A stretch of DNA of 64,000 nucleotides from Isoetes taiwanensis (Eukaryota > Streptophyta > Lycopodiopsida > Isoetales > Isoetaceae): the NCBI GenBank assembly GCA_021234155.1, contig JAJEKV010000485.1, forward strand, positions 1 to 64,000, written 5' to 3'. Below the pieces are notes generated by a model. That model was not told where the DNA came from and did not search any database. It was given only the letters and a program-made list of their open reading frames with translations. Below, in pieces: positions 23,106-40,454 of the stretch; positions within the stretch are counted from its first letter, which is position 1, and each line of letters starts with the position of its first letter. The position numbers were made by a program, and so were the translations under genes.

Positions 23106-26100
23106 TTTAAAACATGATTCTTAATTAGATTTAAGCTTTAATAATGTTAGATAATATTAATGGCCAAGCCTTAGACTTAGAACCATGAGGTTAGAAAGGT
23201 CTAAATTAAGCCATGTAATAGGATAATAAGTGTTTTAGCCCATCCAAAAGGGTAGCTTGTAATTTGACCTGAATTGGCCATCTATAAATAGACCTAGGAT
23301 CCACCCCCATTTGTAGATTCCCTGTTTAGAAATTTGTCTCGCATTTGAAGCGATTTTAGGGGCCTCCCTCCGGTCGACATGGCGTGCACCAAATGCGGAC
23401 CACCGACTTCCTCGACAATACGAACAGCCTGGGAGGCCAAGGAGGCCAAGAAAACAAGGAGCGAAGGGCAAAGGCGGAGGAGCCCAAGCGAGACCTAAGA
23501 AGACCCGAACGCCAAAGTAGTCATCAAGGAACGGCCAGCCAACCAGCCACCTGTGAGTAGGGATCCCAAGGATCAACGAAAGCACTAGAGGAAGAGGACA
23601 TTGGATCTCCGGATTCAATGGATGAAGAGACCCAAGAAGTCTGCACGAGCGATAGAGCGGGAGATACAAGAAGAGGAGAGGGCGTAACGAGAGCGGGAGG
23701 CCAAGGCTCAAGAAGCGCCAGAGCGTAAGCCGGGTCCAACATTTTGAAGACTCAAATGCTCAGTTCATCATAAGAAGACGGTGACACTAATGAAGAAGGA
23801 CATGCGGCTTGCCACCGCATCAAGGGAGATCCACAAGAAAATTTTGTAAATGATGGAAAATTTTTGAGTTTTAGACTAAGTAACGGTGTAATCTTACTTA
23901 ATTAAGTTGAGTTAGTAAGTTCCATCTTTTGTTCCTCATCGTGTGAGACCTCCAAACTTTGAACCTCCATAACTTGAGCTAAATAGCTCCAAATCGCCTG
24001 AATTTTGTTGCAATAGGACCGTTAGACAGCCTAGAATCCAATTACGACCTCAAATTAGGCTAGAAATGTCAAACCCCAGTTCAAAATGACCAAAATTGCT
24101 CAAACCCTTGAATTGTTTTTCCAAACCGTGGTTTGTTTGTAAATAGAAGCATACCCCATTAGTACCGTAAGTATTGCTCTCGGCGCCAAGTTGATGCTTT
24201 ACTCCTAGATAGAAGTGCCCAAGAACACCCCTTTGTTATAGTCATCTAGACCTCAAAGATAGCAACCCAAGTCCAACTGTTGGTACATCACCTCCCGCTC
24301 ATGCCAAAGGCATAAACCTTGACCTAATTCTGTGTCCTTCTAATAGAGTTTGACTTATACAGCCGCCACATTGACACTCCCTATTGCCAGGATACCTAGA
24401 AAGGAGCTAGAGTCTAGAGCTGCCCAAGTCACTCCATGTGTAGAGATTGGACTCCCCCAAACCAACTTTGTAGAACCTTAGAGTATGCCTCAAACATCAT
24501 GAAGGATTTGCAAAACAAACCTCATCTCATGCCATACCACACGTCCTAATGCCCATAGACTTGTAGATTATAGATATGTCTCCAGTAATGCTGCTCTAGC
24601 CATCTTGCTTGCTTATAGAGCCCAGAATGTTGTAAGAGAGCCTTTCAAGTAGACCCTTAGACTCTAGGATATACTAAAAGCGTTGCTTCCAAGAAGCACA
24701 AAAATGACCTTTAGAGCCGCAGTGTCAGAAGAGCTAGAGGGCAACTTCTTGAAGACATCGAAGTCCCAAATTCCCTTTGTGATGTACGACATGATAAGGA
24801 GAGGAGACGATATCAAGGGAAGGAACATCTCCCACTTGAAGGCCTATATCAGCATTAGGGACTAGATCAAGAAGGAGAACATTCCGCCGGACAAGAACCG
24901 GACCCGTAAAACACCTAGAAACCAAAGGAAGGACCACTTTTACTACTACCAAGGAGTGCGAGACTCGAATGGATAGGACCCAAAGGAAGGAGGAGACGAC
25001 CTAGCCCAGCAGGTACAAATCACACAAAGGCTAACCGAGGAAGGAGCGATGATAGGTGCAATGGAGATGACCACACTTCCGTGCATAGGAGGGGCACCTC
25101 TAATGAAGCAAAGCCCAAATGTGAGTCGACTCAAAAATTCAACCCTGTGGAGGAATGACAATGCACGCCATCGACCACGACATCTCCAGAGTTTCAAGAT
25201 ATTCAAGAATGCCCGATCGCAACAGCCAGTGATCCTACTCAAGTTTATCAATCCAAGACCGCATCAAATCGGGCAACCTTGCAACGCACACACCGCATGT
25301 AGGGACGTTGAGCGGTCACCGCGATTCTTCACTCTACGAATATACACATTAAGGAGGAGCATCTTTCTCAAGGGATCACATCGACGAACACACTTCGAAT
25401 CGGGCGTGACAAGCTCGGATCGACATGAAGCTCAACAATAGTAGCAAAGATCTCAAAGGAACTCGGAGTCAACCTGAATGAAGAAGATGCAACAAAACCA
25501 AGAATCAAATGCGATAGGAGGAGGGAAACCTTAAAGGAGTATAAACATTTAAGTAGATCTTCGTAGTTGTTTTGGAAAAGTGGATGAATTAAAATCCCAA
25601 TGTAAATGCGTATATGTGTATTGTATAGTCGGATGTTCACAGATATAGTGGAGAAACATGAGTCTACAGTCATGTTTTATGGATTTAGCGCTTAGATCAG
25701 GAAGCTCCTTCACTTCGACTACCAAAGGAGGAAGCAAGGAAGCACAACTATAGCCCAAGTTCAAAATGGAAGAGCAAGTACGAGGGAGAAACGACCAGAG
25801 CCCAAGCAAACCTTCGACTCCAAACACTTCGGGAAGTGCCCTCAAATAGAACACTGCTCGTCCACCCAATGTCAGAATAAGAGACAACACCGGTCATGTC
25901 AAGATCATTAGCGCTGCACCAGGACATCGTCAGGACGCAACACTACCTCTTGTGGCAGCGGCAACACTTGATGAACTTATGACACGAGTGGCCTCAACAA
26001 TAGAAGGAGGAACGACCCGACATCAACGAGCCAACTAAGAAGACAACATCTCGACGCACCATAATTCCACCTTTGTAGTAATATAGGGTGATGCGCTATG

Positions 26101-29100
26101 ACACATGTATTAGATGGAGAGGCACGTACGAAAGGCACTGCAACGAGGAGATATGCCTTCAACAACTAGGTGATGGCTTCGTCAGGTACTCCTACCAGTA
26201 ATTAGAAGAGAAGAAGCCGATCATATCTCCGACATGTGGCACATCAAATGCCCGAGGCGTAAGCATTCGACACCTTTAACGACAAGGATAGCAATGGAAG
26301 CACCTTCAAGAAAAAGTGAGTTCAAGATAATAGCTAGGCTATCCAACGACAAGAGTATATCTAAGGCAGATACCTCTTCAACTCAAGGGTCAAGCTGCGC
26401 AGATATAAGGATCCATCATCCCGACAACATAGCCAGGAGGAGAGCCATGATGCCTTACTTGCCAGAGAGACCGACATGCATAGAGGGACAAAGGTCGAAT
26501 CGAAAGCTAGAGAAGTGCTAGCAACCGACTTCTTCCACGAGCTCCCTAAAGGCAACAGGAGGATCAAAACTGACAAGCACAATCAAAGTCACCGGAAGGT
26601 ACTTCAAGACAAGAAGGCGGCATAGCACTGTGGAACGTGACAACGCCCAAGCCATGTGATCGAAGGGATCAAACAAGTAAGATTGGAAGCTCGATGGAGA
26701 AGCAACTAGGCGAGCCGAGCCGATGACTTGCACGCGGACTTGCATGCAACTTGGTGAACCCAAGGATCGACGATTCAAAGAACAACTCCAGAGGAGTATA
26801 GCCAATGGAATCGCGCACAGCCTCAAGAGACACCTCCAAATAGCTTCAAGTATCATGAAGGGGAACAAAGTTCACTTAGAAAAACAGGATCAGGAAGGCA
26901 TCAAAATGTCAAAGCATCAACAACTAGCACACCTTTAGTTAGAATGTGATGCAAAGCGTGTTGTGCCATAGCCGACAAACATCGGAGGGCCCAGGTATAT
27001 CAACAAATTACCCCGGAGTACGAGCCAACGTACAAATAGGAGGATATAGATCGTCAACACCATTGCACCGAGAGGAACACTGATGACATTGCCAAGGAGT
27101 AGGCGTGCAACTCGAAGGAGGCACAAGGGGGACCTAATAGCGCTAGTAGTAATTGTAATTATGCAATTTGCAGGAGTGAAGCAATCCACATCCTCAACAC
27201 TCTTCGGGCAACACGATAACGACAAGAGGACTTGACGATGAGACATCGGCGGAGTCGAAGAAACAATATCGGGACATGCACTGTTAGCCGCCAAGACAAA
27301 GAGTTCAAGATGAAAGACCTTTTTTTTTTTTCAACGGGCGCCACCTTCGTGCTTTTGAAAAGCGGCATGGAAGATTTCAAGTGATCAACTACACCATCAA
27401 GCCACCAAAGAATGAGAGGCTTCTAACAAACAAAGTCAACCTCTACATCAATGAGGAGCCACCATCAAGGAGACCGGAAGTATCGAGCGACTCGGGAAGA
27501 ACGCCACCTTGCTACTTCAAGCATACAACGAGTGGATGAGCTTCTAGCAAGGTCAAGGATCAAAGGCCATGGGGCCTAGTAGGTTAAATGTATGGACGGT
27601 AACATCCATATTGGGATTAGAAGGCATTGTTAGATATTCGCCGAAAGGATTGCCCCAATATTGAGCTAAGCGTCAAGTTATTGGGAAGGAAACGATAGGA
27701 GTAACTAAAATTATACACGATTGTTAACAGACATCCAACATATTGAAACCACTTGGTGAGATTGATCACCTCGCTAAGAAGGAATCATTACTAGGATAAT
27801 TGTTGACCATGTATAAATCTAGTACCTCCAAAAGAATAATCCAACCGAAAGAAAAGAAGTAATCTAACAAGTCCGGCCAACTTGTTATGATGACATCAAT
27901 TCGATTGGTAGGAATATTCCAAGAATCTAAATAACTAAGAAAGGGGGAATCTCTAGAATATAAAAGAATAATACATGTAAGGTACATCTAAAATAAGAAT
28001 TATAGTAATCAAATAGTCTTTTGAGTCAAAAGGAATTGTCATGATGACAAAACCTTGTGGTTTGGAATCGTTCTAACTAAGTAGGTAACCCATAACTATA
28101 TTAAAATAAATGATAACATAATATGTGCATCCATCTTAGACGATTATATATGTTAGCTAAGGCTAGCAAATTAATGTGCTAAGTAAGAAGCATATAACCT
28201 CTTAAGAGGAGAGAATAGATATGACGTTGTGTACAACGTCATTGAAGGGGAGCAGGACCATTTTCTTTTTTCAAGAAAGTGGGAGGGCTCAATCTTATGA
28301 TTGAACGTGCTTGCATCGAATTGACCGAGCCAGTAGAATAGAGTTCCTTTAGGCAATGGCGAGGCTTAATAGAGCGTAAGCTAGATAGACACCTTAGTGC
28401 TCGGGGAGGCCTTCAACGTGCGAGGCCCGACGTAGTAGCTAACTACACCAATGAATGGAGCAAAACTATGGGAGCAACGTAAACGACCAAGTCATCTCCA
28501 AATTACTCGGCCGGCTCAATGGGTGGATGTATTCTAGCCTTAGGTAAGGTGCATGCATGCATTATAAGCTTTAATGTGTCTTATAGATAAGTTAAATATA
28601 GATCCTAATAATTGCATAGAATCTATCGTGACGTTATATGTATCATAATGGAAATAACTTAAATAACAACGGTAATGTGAGATAGCATGTTAATTAATCC
28701 TTCGCAAGGATGCAATTCCTTTCAAGGATAGCTATAGGACCTCGGGGTCCTTATAAATATAAATAGAAAATAGAATTCGGATATACTTAAGTGCATATTA
28801 GGAATCTACTTCCAAGGGTAATGCAGGACCCAAGGAAGAGAATAAGAAGCACATCTAATTCTTGTGTATGATAATTAAAACCTTGTCTATGTAACAATAG
28901 GTCTAAATCAGGGTTATTGTTTAAATAATCGCGATCTAAAAGTCGTTAAATATTGCAAAGCTTAGAGTAAATATAATTGTACTATCGGAAGTAAGGTATC
29001 CGGTACTATGATAATGTTAATTCATAAATATTACCTTAGGGTAATTATGTTAATCACATGCATTAAAGAAGCCAAAAAAATCGCCGGGCATGTCGATTTG

Positions 29101-29280
29101 TGTTTAGATTAATCTCATGTGTAGTTAAGATTAATCTACGCTTGCAACCTATGCTAGGTATGGGTTGCATGCGTATTTACCGATGATGGGACCACTACGG
29201 TGATCTCTAGGACGTGGTGTAATGTCAATGTAGGCATGACCGCGGTTCCGCTTGGATGAGTGGAAGGTAGATTAAAAAGT

Positions 29281-29305
29281 CTACTTCCGCCCCACGCGGA
29301 AGTAG
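29281..29305. repeat. Perfect 10-bp-stem hairpin
   Basis: CTACTTCCGC and GCGGAAGTAG are exact complements separated by the five bases CCCAC. It is the first of several strong inverted repeats between 29281 and 29545. Confidence 0.85.
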
Positions 29306-29383
29306 GCGACCCTCGAGATAAGAGGTCATTCAGGAATGCATTGATAGGAAAAGCACCTCTAGCCCCATATATGCATTGATAGG

Positions 29384-29431
29384 AGGAATCTGTCCTTCAC
29401 GCCCCATATACGGGAAGGACCTATCCTCCAC
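29384..29431. repeat. Imperfect long hairpin
   Basis: GTCCTTC pairs with GAAGGAC, and the outer parts AGGAGGAATCT and CTATCCTCC extend the pairing with mismatches. The loop contains CGCCCCATATACGG. Confidence 0.6.
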
Positions 29432-29487
29432 GTTGGGCAACTAAAGGTGTAGGCATGAGCGGCATATAGGCATTATAGGGCGTCTAT

Positions 29488-29548
29488 CTCCCTCCACGGC
29501 CACGATGGAAGAAGCATCCTCTTCCTACGCCGGGAGATTAGCCATGCA
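29488..29548. repeat. Hairpin with 7-bp stem
   Basis: ATCTCCC pairs with GGGAGAT across about 46 bases that include a further partial stem (CTCCACGG / TCTTCCTACG). It is the third member of the hairpin cluster. Confidence 0.5.
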
Positions 29549-29669
29549 TTCATGTAGATAGGTGGGGTGGTCACCATATAACCAAAATTTTATTAATAAT
29601 TAAAATGGTAATAACGTGGTGTGTCGACCCTCTGAGCCAATAGAGCGCTCCGGAGGGCAAGGAGGTCGA

Positions 29670-29951
29670 GCTACGAAGACTTGCAACACAAATTTTGTTA
29701 TAATGTGTTGCAAGGGATGAAGAGTACCTTAGAAGTGTAAATTTTGTATGAAATTGATAAACTTTGATAAACTTAAATGTTGTATTAAGTAAGGTTAATA
29801 ATTACCTTGCGTGGATTAAGTTATGAAGTCATAAATTAATTGGATAATGAAATAGTACAGTAATGTCTTAAACATTACCTTAGAGTAATTCTAATAATTA
29901 AGATAGTAAGTATGTAATTATAGATATTGTAAAATTAATACAGGATTTTAA
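29670..29951 (+). repeat. 282-bp direct repeat with hairpin, copy 1
   Basis: It starts at CTACGAAGACTTGCAACACA and is repeated from about 29952. At 29680-29714 CTTGCAACACA and TGTGTTGCAAG form a perfect 11-bp stem around a 13-base loop (AATTTTGTTATAA). After it comes GATGAAGAGTACCTTA, then A/T-rich sequence containing CTTTGATAAACTT and a CCTTA-type end. Confidence 0.75.
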
Positions 29952-30180
29952 GGTGCGAAGACTTGCAACACAAATTTTGTTGGAATGTGTTGCAAGGAAT
30001 GAAGAGTACCTTAAATAATAATTGTATATAAAAGTGTTAAATTGTGATAAACTAAATGTTGTGATAACGGAGACTAATAAGTACCCTGTTTTAATAGAAG
30101 TTACGATTTGACAAGTTATTTGATAATGTAATGGCGTAATAATGATCTAAAAATATTACCTTAAGGTAATCTTAATAAAT
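29952..30180 (+). repeat. 282-bp direct repeat with hairpin, copy 2
   Basis: The second copy has the same perfect 11-bp stem at 29962-29996 with the loop AATTTTGTTGGAA. Both stem arms are unchanged although the flanks have diverged, so the structure may be under constraint or recently copied. It lies about 270 bp before the polypurine tract. Confidence 0.75.
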
Positions 30181-30253
30181 CTTAATAAAGGTTGATTGCG
30201 GGTTAGGAAGATTCCAAGGTGGGGAGACCCACATGCCGACATGACATCATTTC

Positions 30254-30267
30254 AAGGTGGGGGAGAA
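30254..30267 (+). other. Polypurine tract
   Basis: AAGGTGGGGGAGAA sits directly before TGTGACG. Plant Ty3/gypsy elements often have GGTGGGGGAGAATG at this junction. This is the plus-strand priming site of the retroelement to its left. Confidence 0.7.
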
Positions 30268-30395
30268 TGTGACGTTCCGGCCACGAAGATACGGTCCCGG
30301 GACGTATCTTTGATCAAGACTGCCACGCCACGACCATCGCACGCCATCCCCAATCGACGGTAATGGCTAGAAGTGTACCAAAGCAAGGTCCATAG
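30268..30395 (+). repeat. Fragment of a 3' LTR related to the array LTR
   Basis: It starts TGTGACGTTC and continues through ATACGGTCCCGGGACGTATC, then AGAAGTGTAC and AAGCAAGG, in the same order and spacing as the first 115 bp of the array LTR (5355 onward) and the solo LTR (46078). It then diverges. It marks the 3' side of the element whose internal region lies at 23106-30267. Confidence 0.65.
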
Positions 30396-30429
30396 AGGCT
30401 CCCGCCTATATTAATCTCTCCCACAACTT

Positions 30430-30770
30430 TTAAGCGAGGCCAACAAGCTAGTAGTAGCGGTCTTGTCATTGATTTACGCTATCCTCAAACCAAGATGCAC
30501 GGTGTGAAGATGTGACCAATAGCGAGTGTTGTGCGAATCCCCATGCGTGTGAGGGCTCGCACCTCTGTTTCCTCTGCCCATATTATCAATTGTTGCTTTT
30601 AGAATGTTGGCCATCAATTTTGCAAAGAGGGAGCTGACCATGATTGTTCTATAGTTGGGAGGCCTATCTGGGTCCCCTGCCTTCTAGATGAGACTCTACC
30701 CTGCTAGTGGACCATTGTCTGGGAAATCTTGTCGAATAATGCAGTGGAAAAACCACGCGGAGAGTAAGTT
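30430..30770 (-). mobile_element. LINE reverse transcriptase fragment (finger/palm part)
   Basis: The minus strand reads KAGDPDRPPNYRTIMV and then SLFAKLMANILKATI at about 30590-30700, followed, after a frame change, by GHIFT near 30500. These correspond to the K-GDP-x-NYR motif and the following helix of LINE reverse transcriptases, upstream of the QaGFR motif. It covers a different part of the RT from the two other LINE remnants here. It ends next to the (TA)n microsatellite. It is not coding-competent. Confidence 0.7.
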
Positions 30771-30793
30771 GACCATCTTATACATGGAGACAA

Positions 30794-36961
<6,168 letters not shown>

Positions 36962-37739
36962 TTTTTTTATGTATATATTCTGTTCTAAAGGAATATCCTT
37001 AGCCTATGCTAACTATAGAGTTAGCTATCTGCTCAAAATTATGGCTACTGAACTATAGAGCCTTGCAATCTAACAACCTCACTAAACTTGGTTGACTTGT
37101 CTTCACAAACTCTATGCTTTCCTAGATAAATCAAGTTAGTGTCCACTATGACCTGAGACACCATCTTTCTCAATCTCTACCTTACATTTTCTTTGGATTT
37201 TCTCTTGTACATTTCCTCTAATACTTAACCATCTTTATCCCTATTTCATCTACGATTTCTTATTTTTAAGAAATGATGGATAATTCTATTGGTAACCCTT
37301 GTTGTTAATTTCCTCTATATCATACAATTTCAATTTTGCAGTGGTTCTAGTGCCTTTGTACAGACTCTGCTTTTGGAACTCTTGCCTAATCCGTGGCCTA
37401 CAGCCAAATCCCCACTGTTAATATAAGGGAGACCGAGAGAAAACATTTGAATATGGGGCCTTGTCACTTCATCTCAAAACGATTTTTCCTTTTATAGAAA
37501 GTGAATTGATAAGTTATCTTATTGAATTTTATTGGTCAAAAGATACCTAAATCGTTCGTTGCAAAAAGTCTTAGGGTTAGGGTTCATTCATGAGCTTTTT
37601 GCTGATCAAGATGGTAGCCGGCATCTCTATCTCTATCCTGCTATATTCGTTTCCTTATCTGGCACATACACGACTCCTCATAGATGACCGGATTGAAGCT
37701 AGATGGTCTGTACAGTCCCAAGACACTATTAGATATTGA

Positions 37740-37934
37740 GCTTTACTCCACAATACAACGATCAAGAGCTTTGAAAATGAAGAGTGCCGGATTTATGTTG
37801 AAGCCCAAAATATGCAATGCATTGCTAATAAGGTGGTTCCAGAAACTGCGAATAATGTTGAATGGGCTGATGCCATGACTGCAATAGAGCTGGATCCAAC
37901 TGTACAAGAGCCTAAAATCGCCAAGGAGAATCAG
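37740..37934 (+). pseudogene. Exon-like fragment of an unidentified host gene (unit B)
   Basis: A 65-codon open segment that starts after a stop and ends AAGGAGAATCAG followed by GTTTCC, a plausible splice donor. The protein includes SFENEECRIYVEAQNMQ and ANNVEWADAMTAIELDP. It has normal amino-acid composition and no low complexity, so it looks like a real exon, but I do not recognise the family. Unit C has the same segment at 41231-41425 with CGG in place of CAG before the GT. In unit A (from 31701) indels break the frame. Confidence 0.4.
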
Positions 37935-38430
37935 GTTTCCCATATTTTTAGATATATGTGTTCATATTATGATCTTTAATTTCTTAAATTCTAGAGTTCT
38001 CACATAGCATTTAACATAATTTTTGAGAGTTTGTAGCAGCCATGTAATAATGAGTTTCTAAGTGGCCTCTAATAATGAGTGACTGTTTTCTTATGTGTAA
38101 GATTAGCTTATAACAAATCGGTAAGATCCGGGTCCATAAATCATTTGCTCCCTTATGTGTTACCTCTTTTGTAGTAATTTATCTTACCTCTTTTGTAGTA
38201 TTTTTGTGCTCCTCTTCTGTGTGGCTTTACGGATTTGATAGCTCAAATGTAGATGCTAGATAACTCATATGCTGAAAATAGCTGCCTAGGCCAGTGTTTC
38301 ATTAACTCGTACCTCAGATACATAACGCCTTTACTCCTGTTCTATCTTGTTCAGTTTATTTGGATCATTTTGTGAATGCATAAAGTACTAGCTAGTTTGA
38401 TGGTAGCTTGTTAAGTAATTTCTGCTCTGT

Positions 38431-38829
38431 TTATAACCTGATAACTGGCTTACGTAAGTTAGTGGACTGTGAAGAACTTTGAAGTGGCATAAGTTCTAGT
38501 GTTGCAAAAATAAGGCACCTTGTTTTTCTTGATAGATCATCTGAAGGGTTGTTTTTTATCTCGTCATCGTCACCATGGTCTATATTCAGAGGCCAAACAC
38601 CATCATCAATATTTTGTTTAAGTGAACTAATATTCTTTGAACTGGCCATAGTCAAGGGACCTTGGTTTCCTTCATCTTTTATGATAATGTCATTGTTAAT
38701 CTCGTTCAATCCAGTAGAAGTAGTGCAACTGTGATTGTTCCACGCCAAGCATGCTTTTGTGATCATATTGCCTTCTGCTGGAGAATGCTTTCCATGTTCT
38801 AAAATGTATCTGCATGGTATTTCTGTCAT
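38431..38829 (-). CDS. Unidentified 132-aa open frame on the opposite strand of unit B
   Basis: A minus-strand frame with an acidic, asparagine-rich middle (HGDDDEIKNNPSDDL) and a cysteine-containing N-terminal part (CLAWNNHSCTT). Its composition suggests real coding sequence, possibly an exon of a second host gene in opposite orientation. In unit C the same DNA is broken into shorter frames, and in unit A as well, so it is unlikely to be functional. No family recognised. Confidence 0.25.
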   Translation of the reverse strand: MTEIPCRYILEHGKHSPAEGNMITKACLAWNNHSCTTSTGLNEINNDIIIKDEGNQGPLTMASSKNISSLKQNIDDGVWPLNIDHGDDDEIKNNPSDDLSRKTRCLIFATLELMPLQSSSQSTNLRKPVIRL

Positions 38830-40454
38830 TTTTGCTGCAAGTCAGTCACCGTCAAGATTATCTCTTGTACATTTGTTCTTAGCTCCTCTCCTAACTCTGC
38901 GTTGCTAACGTTGTGTGCTTAATGAAGTGATGTTTCCTGCATTATTAGCATAGTATTAAGATGCTATCTCTGCTTTTCCCTATTCTTGTAGCTATGTGAA
39001 ACATCTTGATCCTCGTTGCTACTCATGGATGTAAGTCCATGATTTAAAGTATTTGTAAGATAACTTAAGGCGTGTGGTGTGTCTTAACTTGATATATGCC
39101 CCTCATTATTTGTTGCCCGATAATGGGATAGACCTAATTGCCTATGTTTATTAACGTAATTTCAGTTTTTGCATTGCTTAAATATGTTGAAGAGCCGTTA
39201 GTTTGGGATGGGTTCTTTGCTTACCTGTTTGTCCTTTTGAGATTACCCTTCTTAGGCTAATTCTTGAATGGTTGACATGCGGTGTAACCGAACTTATCCC
39301 CTGATATGGTGATGTTATGGTTTGAAACGGAGCAAAATTATTGCTCAAGCTGCGAGAGAATATTTGGTGAAATCGTAAAACTTTATTTTTATGTTGGTCA
39401 GATTTTATGGCCACAATGTCTATGTGGATTATCTTTGCTATTTTGAGCAAGTTTACTGCTTTTTCTACTTCTACTTGGCTATTTGAAATAATAAAATGTC
39501 TTTTCTACTTGGAAATAGTGATCCAAATCTGTCCATACAATAGCTTTTGTTGCTAGTTGTAATATGTCTGAAAAACTTGATGGTTTATGCTGCAATACTT
39601 GTTATGATTCTTGCTGTATTAAATCATTTTAAATTGTATGTTGTTAGTCAAATAACAAAATCTTTTTTTATCTTGGAATCTTGTGTAATTTTATAGCTCT
39701 GGTCAAGGCCTATGATATGACAAACACCTAGTCATATCTAGGATCAAGAAGTTAAAAGGCTATTAGATCCATACGGGCTAATAGACTTAAGTCCTGGTTG
39801 TCTTTAGGCAAACGGACCAAAAGGTTTTTTTAATGTTACCCGGTTTCTAGGTTTAACCTAGGACCTTTGGTGAGCTTAGGTGTTCTGACTTATCTGTTAT
39901 GATTGCAGAAAAAAGACGATACTATTCAAGATAAGGATGGCAAAATTGGCAACATATTAATCAAAGAATTGAAGCTCCAAAATACGATCATTGTACGATT
40001 TCTGGATTATAGGTCAGTTATTCCTTAAATTCATTTGAACCTCTACTGCTGTTCATCGATTGGTTTGTTGTACTATTATGTATAATTGCTTTTTTTAATA
40101 AGCTGGATAAAGAAAACATCCAATCCACCAAAGGTTTTTATGAGAAGAATTCTCCTTTGGTAGGAGGTTATCTACAAAAGAATTCTTAGACTCAAATGAC
40201 ATTATTTTTGCCAAACAAGTGTCATTTTTCCTCGATCTTTGGCAAAGTTTACATTGTACCTTTTACTTTTAGCATGGAAGGCATGGCGGAATTCTTAAAG
40301 CTTTCACGTAAGTTCATCTTTTACTTTAGAGTAGATTTTTTATGGGTTGGGTAGAGTCCTCGTTGCAACAGGGCCCTACTCCCCACATTGTAATTTCTAT
40401 TTAAGTCATTTCTTGACTAAATATAGGGACCTCCTAATCTGAGGTAGGAGGAAG

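Larger units (their letters stand above)
23106..30267 (+). mobile_element. Degenerate LTR-retrotransposon internal region, no intact gene
   Basis: A 7-kb region rich in A and G on the plus strand without any long open frame. At 23330-23850 the plus strand reads as lysine/glutamate/arginine-rich pieces such as ARAIEREIQEEER, which could be Gag. Elsewhere (24660-24960, 25050-25440, 26230-26520, 27300-27540) there are 60-130-codon charged open frames that I cannot assign to RT, RNase H, protease or integrase. The right boundary supports a retroelement: AAGGTGGGGGAGAA at 30254-30267 is a typical polypurine tract and is followed directly by an LTR start. The left boundary is obscured by a SINE. 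Two or more unrelated insertions may be mixed in. From about 27560 to 29280 I see only A/T-rich non-coding DNA. Confidence 0.5.
36962..40454 (+). repeat. 3.5-kb repeat unit B, complete
   Basis: Complete 3493-bp unit, very like units A and C. Contents in order: a T-rich leader, a CAG-bounded exon-like segment near 37345 whose frame reads GSSAFVQTLLLELLPNPWP, a short open stretch ESELISYLIEFYWSK near 37495, an open exon-like segment at 37740-37934, a minus-strand open frame at 38431-38829, and another CAG-bounded open stretch from about 39908 (KKDDTIQDKDGKIGN). This looks like pieces of host genes with introns, duplicated as one block. Confidence 0.9.

Noticed and set aside
23235-23711. 158-codon minus-strand open frame rich in leucine and proline
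   Set aside because: It is the antisense of a purine-rich plus strand that reads as charged Gag-like pieces; the composition is what such an antisense would give.
37570-37590. TTAGGGTTAGGG telomere-like word in the 3.5-kb units
   Set aside because: Only two repeats, and the usual plant telomere is TTTAGGG; no interstitial telomere array.
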